Below are positions 31,264 to 40,789 of a stretch of DNA of 56,400 bases, in pieces; the stretch's first letter is position 1, and every line of letters starts with the position of its first letter. Source of the stretch: Bacilli bacterium (GTDB taxonomy: Bacteria > Bacillota_I > Bacilli_A > RF39 > UBA660); NCBI GenBank assembly GCA_017622175.1, contig JAGARQ010000043.1, positions 1 to 56,400 of the forward strand, given 5' to 3'. The translations under genes and the position numbers were made by a program. The notes beneath the pieces were generated by a model, which was not told the origin of the DNA, did not search any database, and saw only the letters and a list, made by a program, of their open reading frames with translations.

Positions 31264-33147
31264 ATGATGGAAAAGTATGAATTTAAGTCAGAGTCAAAAA
31301 GACTTTTAGATTTAATGATTAATTCTATTTATACAAATAAAGATATATTTTTAAGAGAGTTAATTTCTAATGCAAGTGATGCTTTAGATAAACTTTATTA
31401 TCGTAGTTTAACTGATAAAGAAGTTAAAGTTGATAAGGAAGATTTAGAAATTAATTTAGAGTTTGATGAAAAAGATAGAACTATTACTATTACTGATAAT
31501 GGTTGTGGTATGACAAAAGAAGAACTTGAAAGTAATTTAGGTACTATTGCGAAGAGTGGCTCTTTATCTTTTAAAGAAAATATGAGTCAAGAAGATAAAG
31601 TTAATATTATTGGACAATTTGGTGTAGGTTTTTATTCTGCATTTATGGTTGCTGATAAGATTACTGTTACAAGTAAGAGTATTGATAGTGATAAGGCTTA
31701 TGTTTGGGAAAGTGAAGGTGTAGATGGATATACTATCACTGAGGGTAAGAAGAAAAAGAATGGTACTGAAATAGTATTATATATTAAAGAAGATACTGAA
31801 GAAGAAAATTATAGTAAGTATCTACAAGAATATGAATTAAAGAGTTTAGTTAAAAAATATTCTGATTATATTAATTTCCCAATTAAAATGGAAGTTACTC
31901 ATCATGAATTAGTAGATGAGGAAAAACATGAATATGAAGATCATAAACATGAAGAAACTTTAAATAGTATGGTTCCTTTATGGAAGAAGAAAAAAGAAGA
32001 TGTAAGTGATGAAGATTATAATAATTTCTATATGGATAAGTTTAGTGATTATGATAATCCATTAAAAGTAATTACATCATCTGTTGAAGGAATGTGTTCT
32101 TATAAAGCATTATTATTTATTCCTAGTCATGCTCCATATGATTATTATTCACAAGAATATAAGAAGGGTTTAAGTTTATATTCTAATGGAGTATTAATAA
32201 TGGAAAAATGTGAAGAATTACTTCCAGATTACTTTAGTTTTGTTAAAGGTGTAGTTGATACAGAAGATATTTCATTAAATATTTCAAGAGAATTACTACA
32301 AGAATCTCATAGTCTTAAGTTGATTGCTAAAAATATTGAAGGTAAGATTCGTAAAGAATTAGAAGATATGCTTAAGAATGATAGAGAAAACTATGAAAGC
32401 TTCTTTAAAACATTTGGTGTTCAATTAAAGTATGGTGTTTATAATAACTATGGTGCTGATAAAGATAAGTTAAAAGATTTAGTTATGTTTTATTCATCTA
32501 AGCATGAAAAACTTATTACTTTAAAAGAATATGTTGAAAAGATGAAAGAAGGACAAGATAAGATTTATTATGCATCTGGTTCTTCTATAGAAAAAGTTAA
32601 TAGTCTTCCTCAAGTAGAAAAAGTTAAAGATAAAGAATTTGATATTTTATATTTAACTGATTATGTTGATGAATTTGCGATTACTGCAATTCAAAAGTAT
32701 GAAGAAAAGAGTTTCCAAAATGTTGAAAGTGGAGATTTAGATTTAGATACTGAAGAAGAAAGAAAAGAAACTGAAAAAGTAAATAAAGATAATGAAGATT
32801 TATTAAAAGACATGGTTTCAGTTTTATCAGAAGTTGAAGAAGTTAAGTTTACTAATAAGTTAAAATCTCATCCAGTATGTTTAACTAGTCAAGGGGACGT
32901 TTCAATTGAAATGCAAAAAGTATTTGATGCAATGCCTAATGATATGGGAATTAAGGCTAAACTTGTACTTGAAATTAATAGTAAACATCCAATTAGTAAG
33001 AAGTTAAAAGAACTTTATAAAGAAGATAGAGAATCATTTGATAAGTATGCTAAAATTTTATATAGTGAAGCTAGAATGATAGCTGGACTTCCAATTGATA
33101 ATCCAACAGAAATATCTACATTAATTTGTGATGTTATTTCTAAGTAA
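31264..33147 (+). CDS. htpG: Chaperone HtpG (bacterial Hsp90)
   Basis: A 627-residue ATP-dependent chaperone. The GHKL ATPase motifs are present: EFKSESKRLLDLMINS, ELISNASDALDKL with the Mg-binding Asn, ITDNGCGMTKEEL and IGQFGVGFYSAFMVAD. The middle-domain catalytic arginine lies in LNISRELLQE. The C-terminal dimerisation domain is present, ending near residue 625, so the protein is full length. It is preceded by a CIRCE-like promoter and AAGGAG, and is a single-gene unit with its own terminator. Confidence 0.97.
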   Translation: MMEKYEFKSESKRLLDLMINSIYTNKDIFLRELISNASDALDKLYYRSLTDKEVKVDKEDLEINLEFDEKDRTITITDNGCGMTKEELESNLGTIAKSGSLSFKENMSQEDKVNIIGQFGVGFYSAFMVADKITVTSKSIDSDKAYVWESEGVDGYTITEGKKKKNGTEIVLYIKEDTEEENYSKYLQEYELKSLVKKYSDYINFPIKMEVTHHELVDEEKHEYEDHKHEETLNSMVPLWKKKKEDVSDEDYNNFYMDKFSDYDNPLKVITSSVEGMCSYKALLFIPSHAPYDYYSQEYKKGLSLYSNGVLIMEKCEELLPDYFSFVKGVVDTEDISLNISRELLQESHSLKLIAKNIEGKIRKELEDMLKNDRENYESFFKTFGVQLKYGVYNNYGADKDKLKDLVMFYSSKHEKLITLKEYVEKMKEGQDKIYYASGSSIEKVNSLPQVEKVKDKEFDILYLTDYVDEFAITAIQKYEEKSFQNVESGDLDLDTEEERKETEKVNKDNEDLLKDMVSVLSEVEEVKFTNKLKSHPVCLTSQGDVSIEMQKVFDAMPNDMGIKAKLVLEINSKHPISKKLKELYKEDRESFDKYAKILYSEARMIAGLPIDNPTEISTLICDVISK

Positions 33148-33154
33148 GATATTA

Positions 33155-33186
33155 AAAGACACTTTTATAATAGTGTCTTTTTTGTT
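33155..33186 (+). terminator. Intrinsic terminator after htpG
   Basis: AAAGACACTT and TAGTGTCTTT pair around TTATAA, followed by T's. Confidence 0.8.
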
Positions 33187-33193
33187 TGTTGAT

Positions 33194-33222
33194 TTGCAAT
33201 TTTTTTCATAATGTGGTATAAT
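33194..33222 (+). promoter_or_regulatory. Promoter for the 33254 operon
   Basis: TTGCAA (33194-33199) and TATAAT (33217-33222) are spaced 17 bases apart. The first gene starts 32 bases after the -10 with AAGGGG in between. Confidence 0.55.
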
Positions 33223-33253
33223 ATGCATCGCCAATTGGAAAAGGGGTGTTTAT

Positions 33254-33730
33254 ATGAAAAAATTTGGAGTTAGTAAAGAACAAGTAGATACTTTATCTTA
33301 TGCTGTTTCTGAGTATGTTAATGGACTTGGAGAACATGATTGGATTGAAGGAGTATTTATTATGCCTTGTGGTGAAGATAAAGTTGACTCAATTGTTTTA
33401 GGTGTTGTATATAATAACTGGAGAATGGGTCAAAAAATAGAAGCTTCTAATAAGAATAGATTACATATGTTATCAGGTGGAGTTGGAATTGGATTACAAG
33501 TAAAAGCTGTTAGTTTTGATAAATGTATGGATCATTTAGCATATCGTAATTATGAATATCCAATTAAAGGTATGGTTAAAACTGGAGCAATTATTTATGA
33601 TGCTCAAGGGAGACTTCATACATTACAAGAAGAATATAGAAGAGATATTTCTATTCAATCACTTGAATCACGTGGTGCTGTAGAAATGGAACCTGCTATT
33701 CAATATAGTAAAACAATTAAAAATTATTAA
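33254..33730 (+). CDS. Unknown 158-residue soluble protein
   Basis: A 158-residue protein with an alpha/beta pattern. Segments VSKEQVDTLSYAVSEYVNG, WIEGVFIMPCGEDKVDSIVLGVVY and IKGMVKTGAIIYDAQGRL suggest two mixed sheets, loosely like a nucleotidyltransferase core, but no acidic catalytic pair is certain. The following membrane gene begins 18 bases later. I do not recognise the family. Confidence 0.55.
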   Translation: MKKFGVSKEQVDTLSYAVSEYVNGLGEHDWIEGVFIMPCGEDKVDSIVLGVVYNNWRMGQKIEASNKNRLHMLSGGVGIGLQVKAVSFDKCMDHLAYRNYEYPIKGMVKTGAIIYDAQGRLHTLQEEYRRDISIQSLESRGAVEMEPAIQYSKTIKNY

Positions 33731-33748
33731 TAATATGAGGTGTTGTTT

Positions 33749-34078
33749 ATGGGAAAGTATGTTTTAAAAGAAAGATTAAATGATAATAAAAAAGATATTA
33801 TTAAAGATTCGTGTATTTTTGCAGGTGGTGCAGTTGTCGCTATTGCAGGAGTATTTGGAGTTATATATTTTGGAAAAGAATTAATTGATTTTTATCAATC
33901 TGGAGAAACATTAACTTTTGCTTCAAGACTTGCAGCGGATTGGGGAGAAACAAAAGTTGGACTTTCTGCAGTACCTGCTATTTTTGGTGGAATGGTTTCT
34001 TATAATAGTGGAAAGAAATTAAAAGATGACATTGTATATAGAAAAGAATTAAAAAAAGAAAGAACTTATAAGAAATAA
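33749..34078 (+). CDS. Small two-helix membrane protein
   Basis: A 109-residue protein with a charged N-terminus and two transmembrane helices (about 22-42 and 66-86), ending in a basic Arg/Lys tail (KKERTYKK). The ATG at 33749 follows GAGGTG. Second gene of a short operon, ended by a strong terminator overlapping its 3' end. Function unknown. Confidence 0.6.
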   Translation: MGKYVLKERLNDNKKDIIKDSCIFAGGAVVAIAGVFGVIYFGKELIDFYQSGETLTFASRLAADWGETKVGLSAVPAIFGGMVSYNSGKKLKDDIVYRKELKKERTYKK

Positions 34079-34089
34079 GTTCTTTTTTT
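34059..34089 (+). terminator. Intrinsic terminator
   Basis: AAGAACTTAT and ATAAGTTCTT pair around AAGAA, followed by T's; the stem includes the last codons of the preceding gene. Confidence 0.85.
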
Positions 34090-34148
34090 ATATCTAGATT
34101 TATTTTTATTTGTGATATATAATTAGGTTAATATAGGGAGGCTAGTTT

Positions 34149-36485
34149 ATGGCAGTTTTATCAAAAAGTGAATTAAACAAAATGGATGCTTATTTTAGAG
34201 CATTAAATTATTTATCTGTTGCACAACTTTATTTACTTGATAATCCACTATTAAAACGTGAATTATTAATTACAGATATTAAACCAAATGTAGTAGGACA
34301 TTGGGGAACAGCACCAGGACAAAATTTTATTTATATGCATTTAAATCGTGTTATTAAGAAATTTAATTTAAATATGATTTATTTATCTGGTCCAGGACAT
34401 GGTGGACAAGCTATGATTGCGAATAACTATTTAGAGGGAGTTTATACTAGATTTTATCCTGAAATAACTGAGGATGAAGAAGGGTTAAAGAAACTTTGTA
34501 AACAATTTAGCTTCCCTGGAGGAGTAAGTAGTCACGTTGCACCTGAGACACCAGGTTCTATTCATGAAGGTGGAGAACTTGGATATAGTTTATCTCATGC
34601 AGCTGGAGCAGTACTTGATAATCCTAATTTAATTGCAGCTTGTGTAGTAGGTGATGGTGAAGCTGAAACTGGACCATTAGCAGCAAGTTGGAATATTAAT
34701 AAATTTTTAAACAGAAAAAATGATGGAGTAGTTTTACCAATTCTTCATCGTAATGGTTATAAGATAGCAAATCCTACTGTTATGGGTAGAATGAGTGTTG
34801 AAGAATTAGAAGATTTATTCTATGGATATGGATGGAAACCTTATTTTGTATCTGGAAATACTACAATGAAGATGCATGAAGCAATGGCTAAGGTTTTAGA
34901 TAAAGTAATTAAAGAAATTAAGAAGATTAAAGAAACAGGTAAGGGAACTTATCCAATGATTATTGTTACTACTCCTAAAGGATGGACTGGTCCTAAAGAA
35001 GTAAATGATAAAAAGATTGAAGGAAGCTTTAGAGCACATCAAGTTCCAATTACAATATCTCGTGATAATCCTGAAAATTTAGGATTATTAGAGAAATGGT
35101 TAAGAAGTTATAAACCTGAAGAATTATTTGATTTTAATGGTAAACTTCGTAAGGATTTAAAAGAATTATGTCCAACTCCATCTAAATGTATGGGTGCTAG
35201 CAGTCATGCTAATGGAGGATTATTACTTAGAGATATAGTTGTACCTAAGTGGGAAGATTATTGTTTAGATTTTAAAAAACATGGTTCAGTTATTTCACAA
35301 GATACTATGAATCTTGGGCATTATATTAGAGATGTATTTAAGTTAAATGCTAAGAATAAGAATTTTAGAATATTTGGACCAGATGAAGCATTATCAAATA
35401 GATTTAATCATGTATTTGAAACTGAAAATAGATCTTGGAATTATAAGACATTAAAGAATGATGAATTTTTATCAGAAGATGGACGTGTAATGGATTCGTA
35501 TTTATCTGAACATGTTTGTCAAGGTATGTTAGAAGGATATTTATTAACTGGTAGACATGGATTTGTTCATAGTTATGAAGCATTTATTCGTATTGTTGAT
35601 TCTATGGCTAGTCAACATGCTAAATGGTTAAAAGTTTGTAATCAAATTCCTTGGAGAGCACCAATTGCATCACTTAACTTTATGTTAGTGTCACATGTTT
35701 TCCAACAAGATCATAATGGTTATACACATCAAGATCCAGGTTTCTTAAATCACTTAGTTACTAAGAAAGCTGATGTTGTTAGAATGTATTTACCACCAGA
35801 TACAAACTGTTTATTATCTACATTTGATCATTGTATTCAAACTAAGAATTACATTAATGTAATTGTTGCTTCTAAGCATCCAAGACCGCAATGGTTAACT
35901 AAGAGTGAAGCTAAGAAGCATTGTGCTAAAGGTGTTAGTATTTGGGATTTTGCAAGTAATGATGAAGGAAATCCAGATATTGTAATGGCTTGTTGTGGAG
36001 AAACTCCTACACTTGAAACACTTGCTGCAGTTGATATATTACGTAAGTATGTTAAAGGTATTAAAATTAGAGTTGTTAATGTAATTGACTTAATGAAATT
36101 ACAATCTAACTATACTCATCCACATGGATTAACTGACGAAGAATATGATGAAATATTTACTAAAAATAAACCAATTATATTTAACTTCCATGGTTATGGT
36201 TCATTAATTCATCAATTAACTTATAAGAGAAATAATCTTGATTTACATGTTCATGGTTATAAAGAAGAAGGAACTATTACTACAACATTTGATATTCGTG
36301 TTCAAAATGAAATTGATAGATTCCATTTAGTAATTGATGCATTACAAAGAATGCCAAGATATGCTAAAACATCTGGGTCTTTAATTGATTGGTGTAGACA
36401 AATGTTAGTTAAACATAAAGAATATATTGCTGAACATGGAGAAGATATGCCATATATCAAAGATTGGAAATGGCCTGAAGAATAA
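34149..36485 (+). CDS. xfp: Xylulose-5-phosphate/fructose-6-phosphate phosphoketolase
   Basis: A 778-residue thiamine-diphosphate enzyme that phosphorolytically cleaves xylulose-5-P (and often fructose-6-P) to acetyl-phosphate plus a triose or tetrose phosphate. Family signatures are GHWGTAPGQNFIY, LSGPGHGGQA, the TPP/Mg site VVGDGEAETGPLAASWNINK, and GFLNH- and HPRPQW-type C-terminal motifs. Length is close to the usual 790, with the start and end intact. It offers ATP via acetate kinase without glycolysis. It has a TATAAT-like -10 and its own terminator, so it is a single-gene unit. Confidence 0.96.
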   Translation: MAVLSKSELNKMDAYFRALNYLSVAQLYLLDNPLLKRELLITDIKPNVVGHWGTAPGQNFIYMHLNRVIKKFNLNMIYLSGPGHGGQAMIANNYLEGVYTRFYPEITEDEEGLKKLCKQFSFPGGVSSHVAPETPGSIHEGGELGYSLSHAAGAVLDNPNLIAACVVGDGEAETGPLAASWNINKFLNRKNDGVVLPILHRNGYKIANPTVMGRMSVEELEDLFYGYGWKPYFVSGNTTMKMHEAMAKVLDKVIKEIKKIKETGKGTYPMIIVTTPKGWTGPKEVNDKKIEGSFRAHQVPITISRDNPENLGLLEKWLRSYKPEELFDFNGKLRKDLKELCPTPSKCMGASSHANGGLLLRDIVVPKWEDYCLDFKKHGSVISQDTMNLGHYIRDVFKLNAKNKNFRIFGPDEALSNRFNHVFETENRSWNYKTLKNDEFLSEDGRVMDSYLSEHVCQGMLEGYLLTGRHGFVHSYEAFIRIVDSMASQHAKWLKVCNQIPWRAPIASLNFMLVSHVFQQDHNGYTHQDPGFLNHLVTKKADVVRMYLPPDTNCLLSTFDHCIQTKNYINVIVASKHPRPQWLTKSEAKKHCAKGVSIWDFASNDEGNPDIVMACCGETPTLETLAAVDILRKYVKGIKIRVVNVIDLMKLQSNYTHPHGLTDEEYDEIFTKNKPIIFNFHGYGSLIHQLTYKRNNLDLHVHGYKEEGTITTTFDIRVQNEIDRFHLVIDALQRMPRYAKTSGSLIDWCRQMLVKHKEYIAEHGEDMPYIKDWKWPEE

Positions 36486-36490
36486 TAAAT

Positions 36491-36517
36491 AAAGATGCTT
36501 TTGTGCATCTTTTTTTG
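36491..36517 (+). terminator. Intrinsic terminator after xfp
   Basis: AAAGATGC and GCATCTTT pair around TTTTGT, followed by T's. Confidence 0.85.
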
Positions 36518-36604
36518 TTTACATATGTTTGTAAAAGGTTTTATCTATGTATTTTTTTATTTTGTTTGGAATGATATACTTATTATGAAAGAATCGGTGA
36601 TTAT

Positions 36605-37825
36605 ATGGAACATAGTAGAAAACAAAAATTATTAATGATAGTTGCTTTGATAGTGGGGATTGCAAGTTTATCAGTTGGGTTTGCAGCATTTTCAGTGAGT
36701 TTAAATATTTCATCAAGTGCAAGTGTAACTCCAAGTTCTGATACTTTTAGTGTTAAGTTTTCAACTGAAAAAGATAGTTTAGTTGTTGAGCCGGTTGTAC
36801 CTTCATCTATATATAATGCTACAAATGTTACAAATGGGATAATTAATAATACGAATCACCCAACAATTACAAATTTATCGGCAAGTTTTTCTGCTCCAAA
36901 TCAAGATGTAGAATATAGTTTTTATATAAGAAATGAAGGAGAATATACAGCATATTTGAATAATGTAAATTTTATTGGAGATAAAACATGTGTAGCGGAT
37001 GTAGGCACAACTGATTCATTAGTCCAACAAGCATGTGAGTCAATGAAAATAGTTTTAAATGTTGATGGGAATGCATATTATGATACAACGAAAGTATCTA
37101 ATAAGCCCCTTGCTCCAGGAGAGTCAATTTCTGCAGTAGTTGGTTTAGCTTATAGTGATGGAGAAAAATATTCTGATGGGTCATTTAAAGTAACATTCCC
37201 AAGTATTTCTTTAGTATACTCAACGATAGATGATTCATCCATTAGTGGAGAAGTAATTAGAATAGTTAGTGGAGACATAAATACTATAGGTAGTGTAGTT
37301 GCGATAGGAAATGAACAATTCTATGTAATTGGTCAAGAAGATGGAAAAGTTAAGTTATTATCAATGTATAATTTACATGTGGGAAATGTAGTTAATAACG
37401 ATAAAAGTATAGTTGCTTTACAAGCTCCTACTGGTATTCAATATAGTGGAGCTAAAGGACATATTACTGGTGGGCTTCCTTTTATAGGTGTTACTCCGTT
37501 TTCTGAAACTGATGTTTTATATGAAAATAGTATAGTTAAAGGGTACGTTGATAATTATTTATATTATTTGAATTCATTAGGTGTAACAGTTCTCGATGCT
37601 CGTTTAATAAATTCAAATGAGTTGAATTTATTAGGGTGTAGTACTTCTGCGTGCAGTAGTGTTCCAGCATGGCTTATATCTTCTTCTTTTTGGTGTGATG
37701 GTCATGATGATAGTGTTGGTGTTTGTGTTGTTATTAGTGATGGCATTAATAGTTTTTCAAGTTATGATTATGGAAAGGCTTTAGGTGTTCGTCCAGTTAT
37801 AGAAATATCTTTATCAGAATTTTAG
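36605..37825 (+). CDS. Exported surface protein with SipW/TasA-type signal peptide
   Basis: A 406-residue exported protein. The signal region MEHSRKQKLLMIVALIVG then LSVGFAAFS resembles the SipW-dependent type seen in TasA/camelysin relatives. The middle is a beta-rich domain with 'NVNFIGDKTCVADVG'. A separate C-terminal module includes NSNELNLLGCS, AWLISSSFWCDG and a final LGVRPVIEI, as in surface modules that end 'GVRPVi.l'. Four Cys may form disulfides. It is a single-gene unit. Its ligand is unknown, and a fibre-forming role is possible but unproven. Confidence 0.65.
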   Translation: MEHSRKQKLLMIVALIVGIASLSVGFAAFSVSLNISSSASVTPSSDTFSVKFSTEKDSLVVEPVVPSSIYNATNVTNGIINNTNHPTITNLSASFSAPNQDVEYSFYIRNEGEYTAYLNNVNFIGDKTCVADVGTTDSLVQQACESMKIVLNVDGNAYYDTTKVSNKPLAPGESISAVVGLAYSDGEKYSDGSFKVTFPSISLVYSTIDDSSISGEVIRIVSGDINTIGSVVAIGNEQFYVIGQEDGKVKLLSMYNLHVGNVVNNDKSIVALQAPTGIQYSGAKGHITGGLPFIGVTPFSETDVLYENSIVKGYVDNYLYYLNSLGVTVLDARLINSNELNLLGCSTSACSSVPAWLISSSFWCDGHDDSVGVCVVISDGINSFSSYDYGKALGVRPVIEISLSEF

Positions 37826-37846
37826 AAGACTTATGTCTTCTTTTTG
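37826..37846 (+). terminator. Intrinsic terminator
   Basis: GAAGAC and GTCTTC pair around TTAT, followed by T's. Confidence 0.75.
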
Positions 37847-37902
37847 TTTCTATTGAAGATTTTTGTTACATATGATATAATATGTCCGAGAGGTGGTAAA
37901 AG

Positions 37903-38427
37903 ATGTTTTCAAATAAAGGAAAAGGATTACCTATGATTATTACAATATTTATGATTGTTGTAATTATCTATTTATTTGCGACTGTTGAGCAACCTCTTGT
38001 AGTGTGCGAAAAGAGAAATGTTAATGATTTAGATATAGTTGTTTCAGAGGTTTTAGAAACTACTCTTGATAGTAATGAAATCAGAAAGATGGTACTTGTG
38101 AAAACAATAATATTACCTGATGAATATTTAGTGGACGATAGTGAGTTAGATAGTATTATGTTTGCGATTGAAAAGTCTTATCAATATTTAGGTGCTGATA
38201 AGTATACAATTACTAAAGGTAAAGATAGAGTTACTGTTAGAGTAGAAGTTGAAGATGATGAAACTCTTATATTAAATAATATTGAATTTTTCGATAACGA
38301 TGGACTACAAATGAGAATAAATTCTAATACAAAAAGTAGTGATGTCTTAACATTAAAAATAGATGACGACTATAGTGAGGGAGAATTTATGACTCGATTA
38401 AAAAATAATGGTTATTCTTGTAAATAA
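37903..38427 (+). CDS. Single-anchor membrane protein
   Basis: A 174-residue protein. One N-terminal transmembrane helix (IITIFMIVVIIYLFATV, about 12-28) is followed by an extracellular acidic domain of about 140 residues containing two Cys, one near the helix and one at the end. The GAGAGGTG site precedes the ATG. A 22-base gap separates it from the next gene, so the two are in one transcript. Function unknown. Confidence 0.6.
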   Translation: MFSNKGKGLPMIITIFMIVVIIYLFATVEQPLVVCEKRNVNDLDIVVSEVLETTLDSNEIRKMVLVKTIILPDEYLVDDSELDSIMFAIEKSYQYLGADKYTITKGKDRVTVRVEVEDDETLILNNIEFFDNDGLQMRINSNTKSSDVLTLKIDDDYSEGEFMTRLKNNGYSCK

Positions 38428-38448
38428 CTTTTAGAGAGGTAGAGATTA

Positions 38449-38718
38449 GTGAATTTCGATATAAGTTCGTTAGTTGATGGATTAGACTTTTCTACAAATC
38501 ATTTTGTTGATGCTGGAAATGGTTTAATGCTTACTAATGGAGAGATTAGTGTTTTAAAAAGATTTGGTATTAATTATTTAAAGTGTAGTTCTTTAAAAGA
38601 AATTTTATATCAAATTGATGTAGTTTTAAAAGAAGATGAAGATGAGGATTTAGATGAACTTGATTTAATTGCATCTTCTATTGCTGAAAGAGACTATTAT
38701 CAAAATACTAATAAATAA
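38449..38718 (+). CDS. Small acidic protein of unknown function
   Basis: An 89-residue soluble protein starting at GTG after AGAGGTAG. It is rich in D, E, L and S with a Glu/Asp-rich centre (VVLKEDEDEDLDELDLI). No domain recognised. It shares a transcript with the membrane protein before it and ends before a terminator. Confidence 0.55.
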   Translation: MNFDISSLVDGLDFSTNHFVDAGNGLMLTNGEISVLKRFGINYLKCSSLKEILYQIDVVLKEDEDEDLDELDLIASSIAERDYYQNTNK

Positions 38719-38737
38719 TAAATTTGTATTTTTAAGA

Positions 38738-38772
38738 AGTAGTAAATTTTATTAATGGTTTACTACTTTTTT
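38738..38772 (+). terminator. Intrinsic terminator
   Basis: AGTAGTAAA and TTTACTACT pair around a 12-base loop, followed by T's. Confidence 0.75.
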
Positions 38773-38794
38773 ATGGAAAAGAGGAGGTTAAATA

Positions 38795-39409
38795 GTGGAA
38801 TTAGAGAGAAGTATAGAGTATCAAGAAATGATGCTTAAGTATGAATTTGCAAAGAAGAAAGTGGAGACTGATTTAGAAATATTACTTAGGGAATATGCTT
38901 TTAAAGAGGGGTATAATCCTGTTGAACATATAAAATCAAGAATTAAAAGTTATGAAAGAATTGTTGAAAAACTTAAAAGAAAAGAAAAAGAAATTACAGT
39001 AACTAATATTTTAAGTAATGTTAGTGATGTTGTTGGAATGAGAATAGTTTGTTCTTTTATAAAAGATGTTTATACTATTGCAGATATTATTAGATCTACT
39101 GGAGAATTTATTTTAAAGAGTGAAAAAGACTATATTGAGGAACCTAAAGAATCTGGTTATAGAAGTTATCATATGATTGTTTTAGTACCAATTCATTTAG
39201 AAAATAGAACGGAATATATTCCTGTTGAAATTCAGATTAGAACAATTGCAATGGATTGTTGGGCAAGTCTTGATCATAAATTAAGATATAGATATCCTGA
39301 TAAAATAAGTTTAGAATTAGAAAACGAAATAGTAGAAAGTGCTAATGACATGTTAGAAATAGATAAGAAGATGCAACGTATTTCAGATGTTATTAACAAA
39401 GAGGTTTAA
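38795..39409 (+). CDS. Small alarmone synthetase (RelQ/YjbM-type GTP pyrophosphokinase)
   Basis: A 204-residue stand-alone (p)ppGpp synthetase that transfers pyrophosphate from ATP to GDP or GTP. VGMRIVCSFIKDVYTI and DYIEEPKESGYRSYHMIV are the RelA/SpoT synthetase motifs, and VEIQIRTIAMDCWASLDHKLRY matches the 'E.Qirt...d.wa...h' motif. No hydrolase domain is present, so breakdown must be elsewhere. It starts GTG after AGGAGG. A 63-residue gene follows two bases later. Confidence 0.9.
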   Translation: MELERSIEYQEMMLKYEFAKKKVETDLEILLREYAFKEGYNPVEHIKSRIKSYERIVEKLKRKEKEITVTNILSNVSDVVGMRIVCSFIKDVYTIADIIRSTGEFILKSEKDYIEEPKESGYRSYHMIVLVPIHLENRTEYIPVEIQIRTIAMDCWASLDHKLRYRYPDKISLELENEIVESANDMLEIDKKMQRISDVINKEV

Positions 39410-39411
39410 TT

Positions 39412-39603
39412 ATGAATTATATGTTAGATAAGATAAATGTGCATGAGAAGAAAGAAGAAATTATTAAGACTTCAAATGAGATTTTAAAGTTATTAAAAGA
39501 TAATAAGAATTTAAATGAAAGTGAAATGTTAATGACAATTGAACTAGCTCTTGCTCAGTTAAATTATGATTTATATAAAATAAGTGGAGATAATGATAAG
39601 TAA
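39412..39603 (+). CDS. Small helical protein after RelQ-type synthetase
   Basis: A 63-residue, mainly helical charged protein starting two bases after the synthetase stop. No recognisable domain. The spacing shows they are translated together, so a regulator of alarmone synthesis is possible but only by context. Confidence 0.5.
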   Translation: MNYMLDKINVHEKKEEIIKTSNEILKLLKDNKNLNESEMLMTIELALAQLNYDLYKISGDNDK

Positions 39604-39660
39604 TTATTTCCTCTTTTTTTTGTTTTTGATATAATAGATATATTGGAAAAGAGTGATAAG

Positions 39661-40779
39661 ATGATTTATTTAGATTATAGTGCGACAACTCCTGTTAATG
39701 ATAATGTATTAGATACTTATGTTAAGGCTACTAAGGAGTTTATAGGTAACCCTAATTCATTACATAGTTTAGGGGTAAATGCTAAGAAGTTAATTGATGC
39801 TTCTACTAATCAAATTGCATCTATTTTAGGTGTGAAGGCTAGTGAAGTTATTTATACAAGTGGAGCAAGTGAAGCTAATAATCAAGCTATTAAGGGTATT
39901 TGTTTAAAATATCAAAATAGAGGTAAACATATTATTAGTACAGAACTTGAACATTCTTCTGTAATAGCACCTCTTGCTTATTTAGAAAATTTAGGATTTG
40001 ATGTTGATTTTGTTAAGTTAGATGAAAATGGTGTAGTTGATTTAGAAGATTTAGAAAGACTTATGAGAGATGATACTATTTTAGTTAGTATTGCTTCTGT
40101 TAATAGTGAAGTTGGTGTTAAACAACCTCTTGATAAAATTAGTAAAATAGTTAGAAAATATCCTAAATGTTTCTTTCATAGTGATGTTACTCAAAGTATT
40201 GGTAAAGAGAAAGTTGATTTATCAGTAGTTGATTTAGCTTCTTTTTCTGGACAAAAGTTTTATGGTATGAAGGGTATTGGTGGTTTAATTAAGAAAGAAA
40301 GTATTGTGATTGAACCATTAATTCATGGGGGAAAATCTACTACTATTTATAGAAGTGGTACTCCAGCAACTCCTTTAATTGCTAGTTTAGCTAAAGCATT
40401 AAGACTTGCTTATGAAGATTTTGATAATAAGTTAAATCATGTTATTGAATTAAATAAATATTTAAAAGAAAAATTAGAGAGTTTAGATGTATTTATTAAT
40501 AGTAATGAATTATGTGTTCCACATATTGTTAATATTAGTTTAAAAGGTATTAAATCAGAAACTATGTTACATGCTTTAGAGGGTCATGATATTTATGTTT
40601 CGACTCAAACAGCTTGTTCTACAGGGAATTATTCTAAAGCAGTATATGCTGTTGTTAGAGATGAAGAAAGAGCAGGTAAGAGTTTAAGAATTAGTTTATC
40701 TTATTTGACTACAAAAGAGGAATTAGATAAATTTATTAGTGTATTTAAAAAGTTAATTGATGAATTACATATTAAGTAG
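39661..40779 (+). CDS. Cysteine desulfurase (NifS/IscS family)
   Basis: A 372-residue PLP enzyme releasing sulfur from cysteine as a persulfide. YLDYSATTPV is the N-terminus, and SELEHSS-like STELEHSSVI contains the PLP-stacking His. FSGQKFYGMKG holds the Schiff-base Lys, and STQTACSTGNYS the catalytic Cys on a short loop, as in group I/SufS-like hybrids. The loop has 'TACSTG', rather than 'GSACxS'. The ATG at 39661 is preferred. Neighbouring thiol genes follow 10 bases on. No scaffold protein is visible in the window. Confidence 0.9.
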   Translation: MIYLDYSATTPVNDNVLDTYVKATKEFIGNPNSLHSLGVNAKKLIDASTNQIASILGVKASEVIYTSGASEANNQAIKGICLKYQNRGKHIISTELEHSSVIAPLAYLENLGFDVDFVKLDENGVVDLEDLERLMRDDTILVSIASVNSEVGVKQPLDKISKIVRKYPKCFFHSDVTQSIGKEKVDLSVVDLASFSGQKFYGMKGIGGLIKKESIVIEPLIHGGKSTTIYRSGTPATPLIASLAKALRLAYEDFDNKLNHVIELNKYLKEKLESLDVFINSNELCVPHIVNISLKGIKSETMLHALEGHDIYVSTQTACSTGNYSKAVYAVVRDEERAGKSLRISLSYLTTKEELDKFISVFKKLIDELHIK

Positions 40780-40789
40780 GTGATATTTA

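Noticed and set aside
39464-39688. A minus-strand frame over the alarmone synthetase partner and the desulfurase leader
   Set aside because: It has no ribosome site or family match and lies opposite coding genes.
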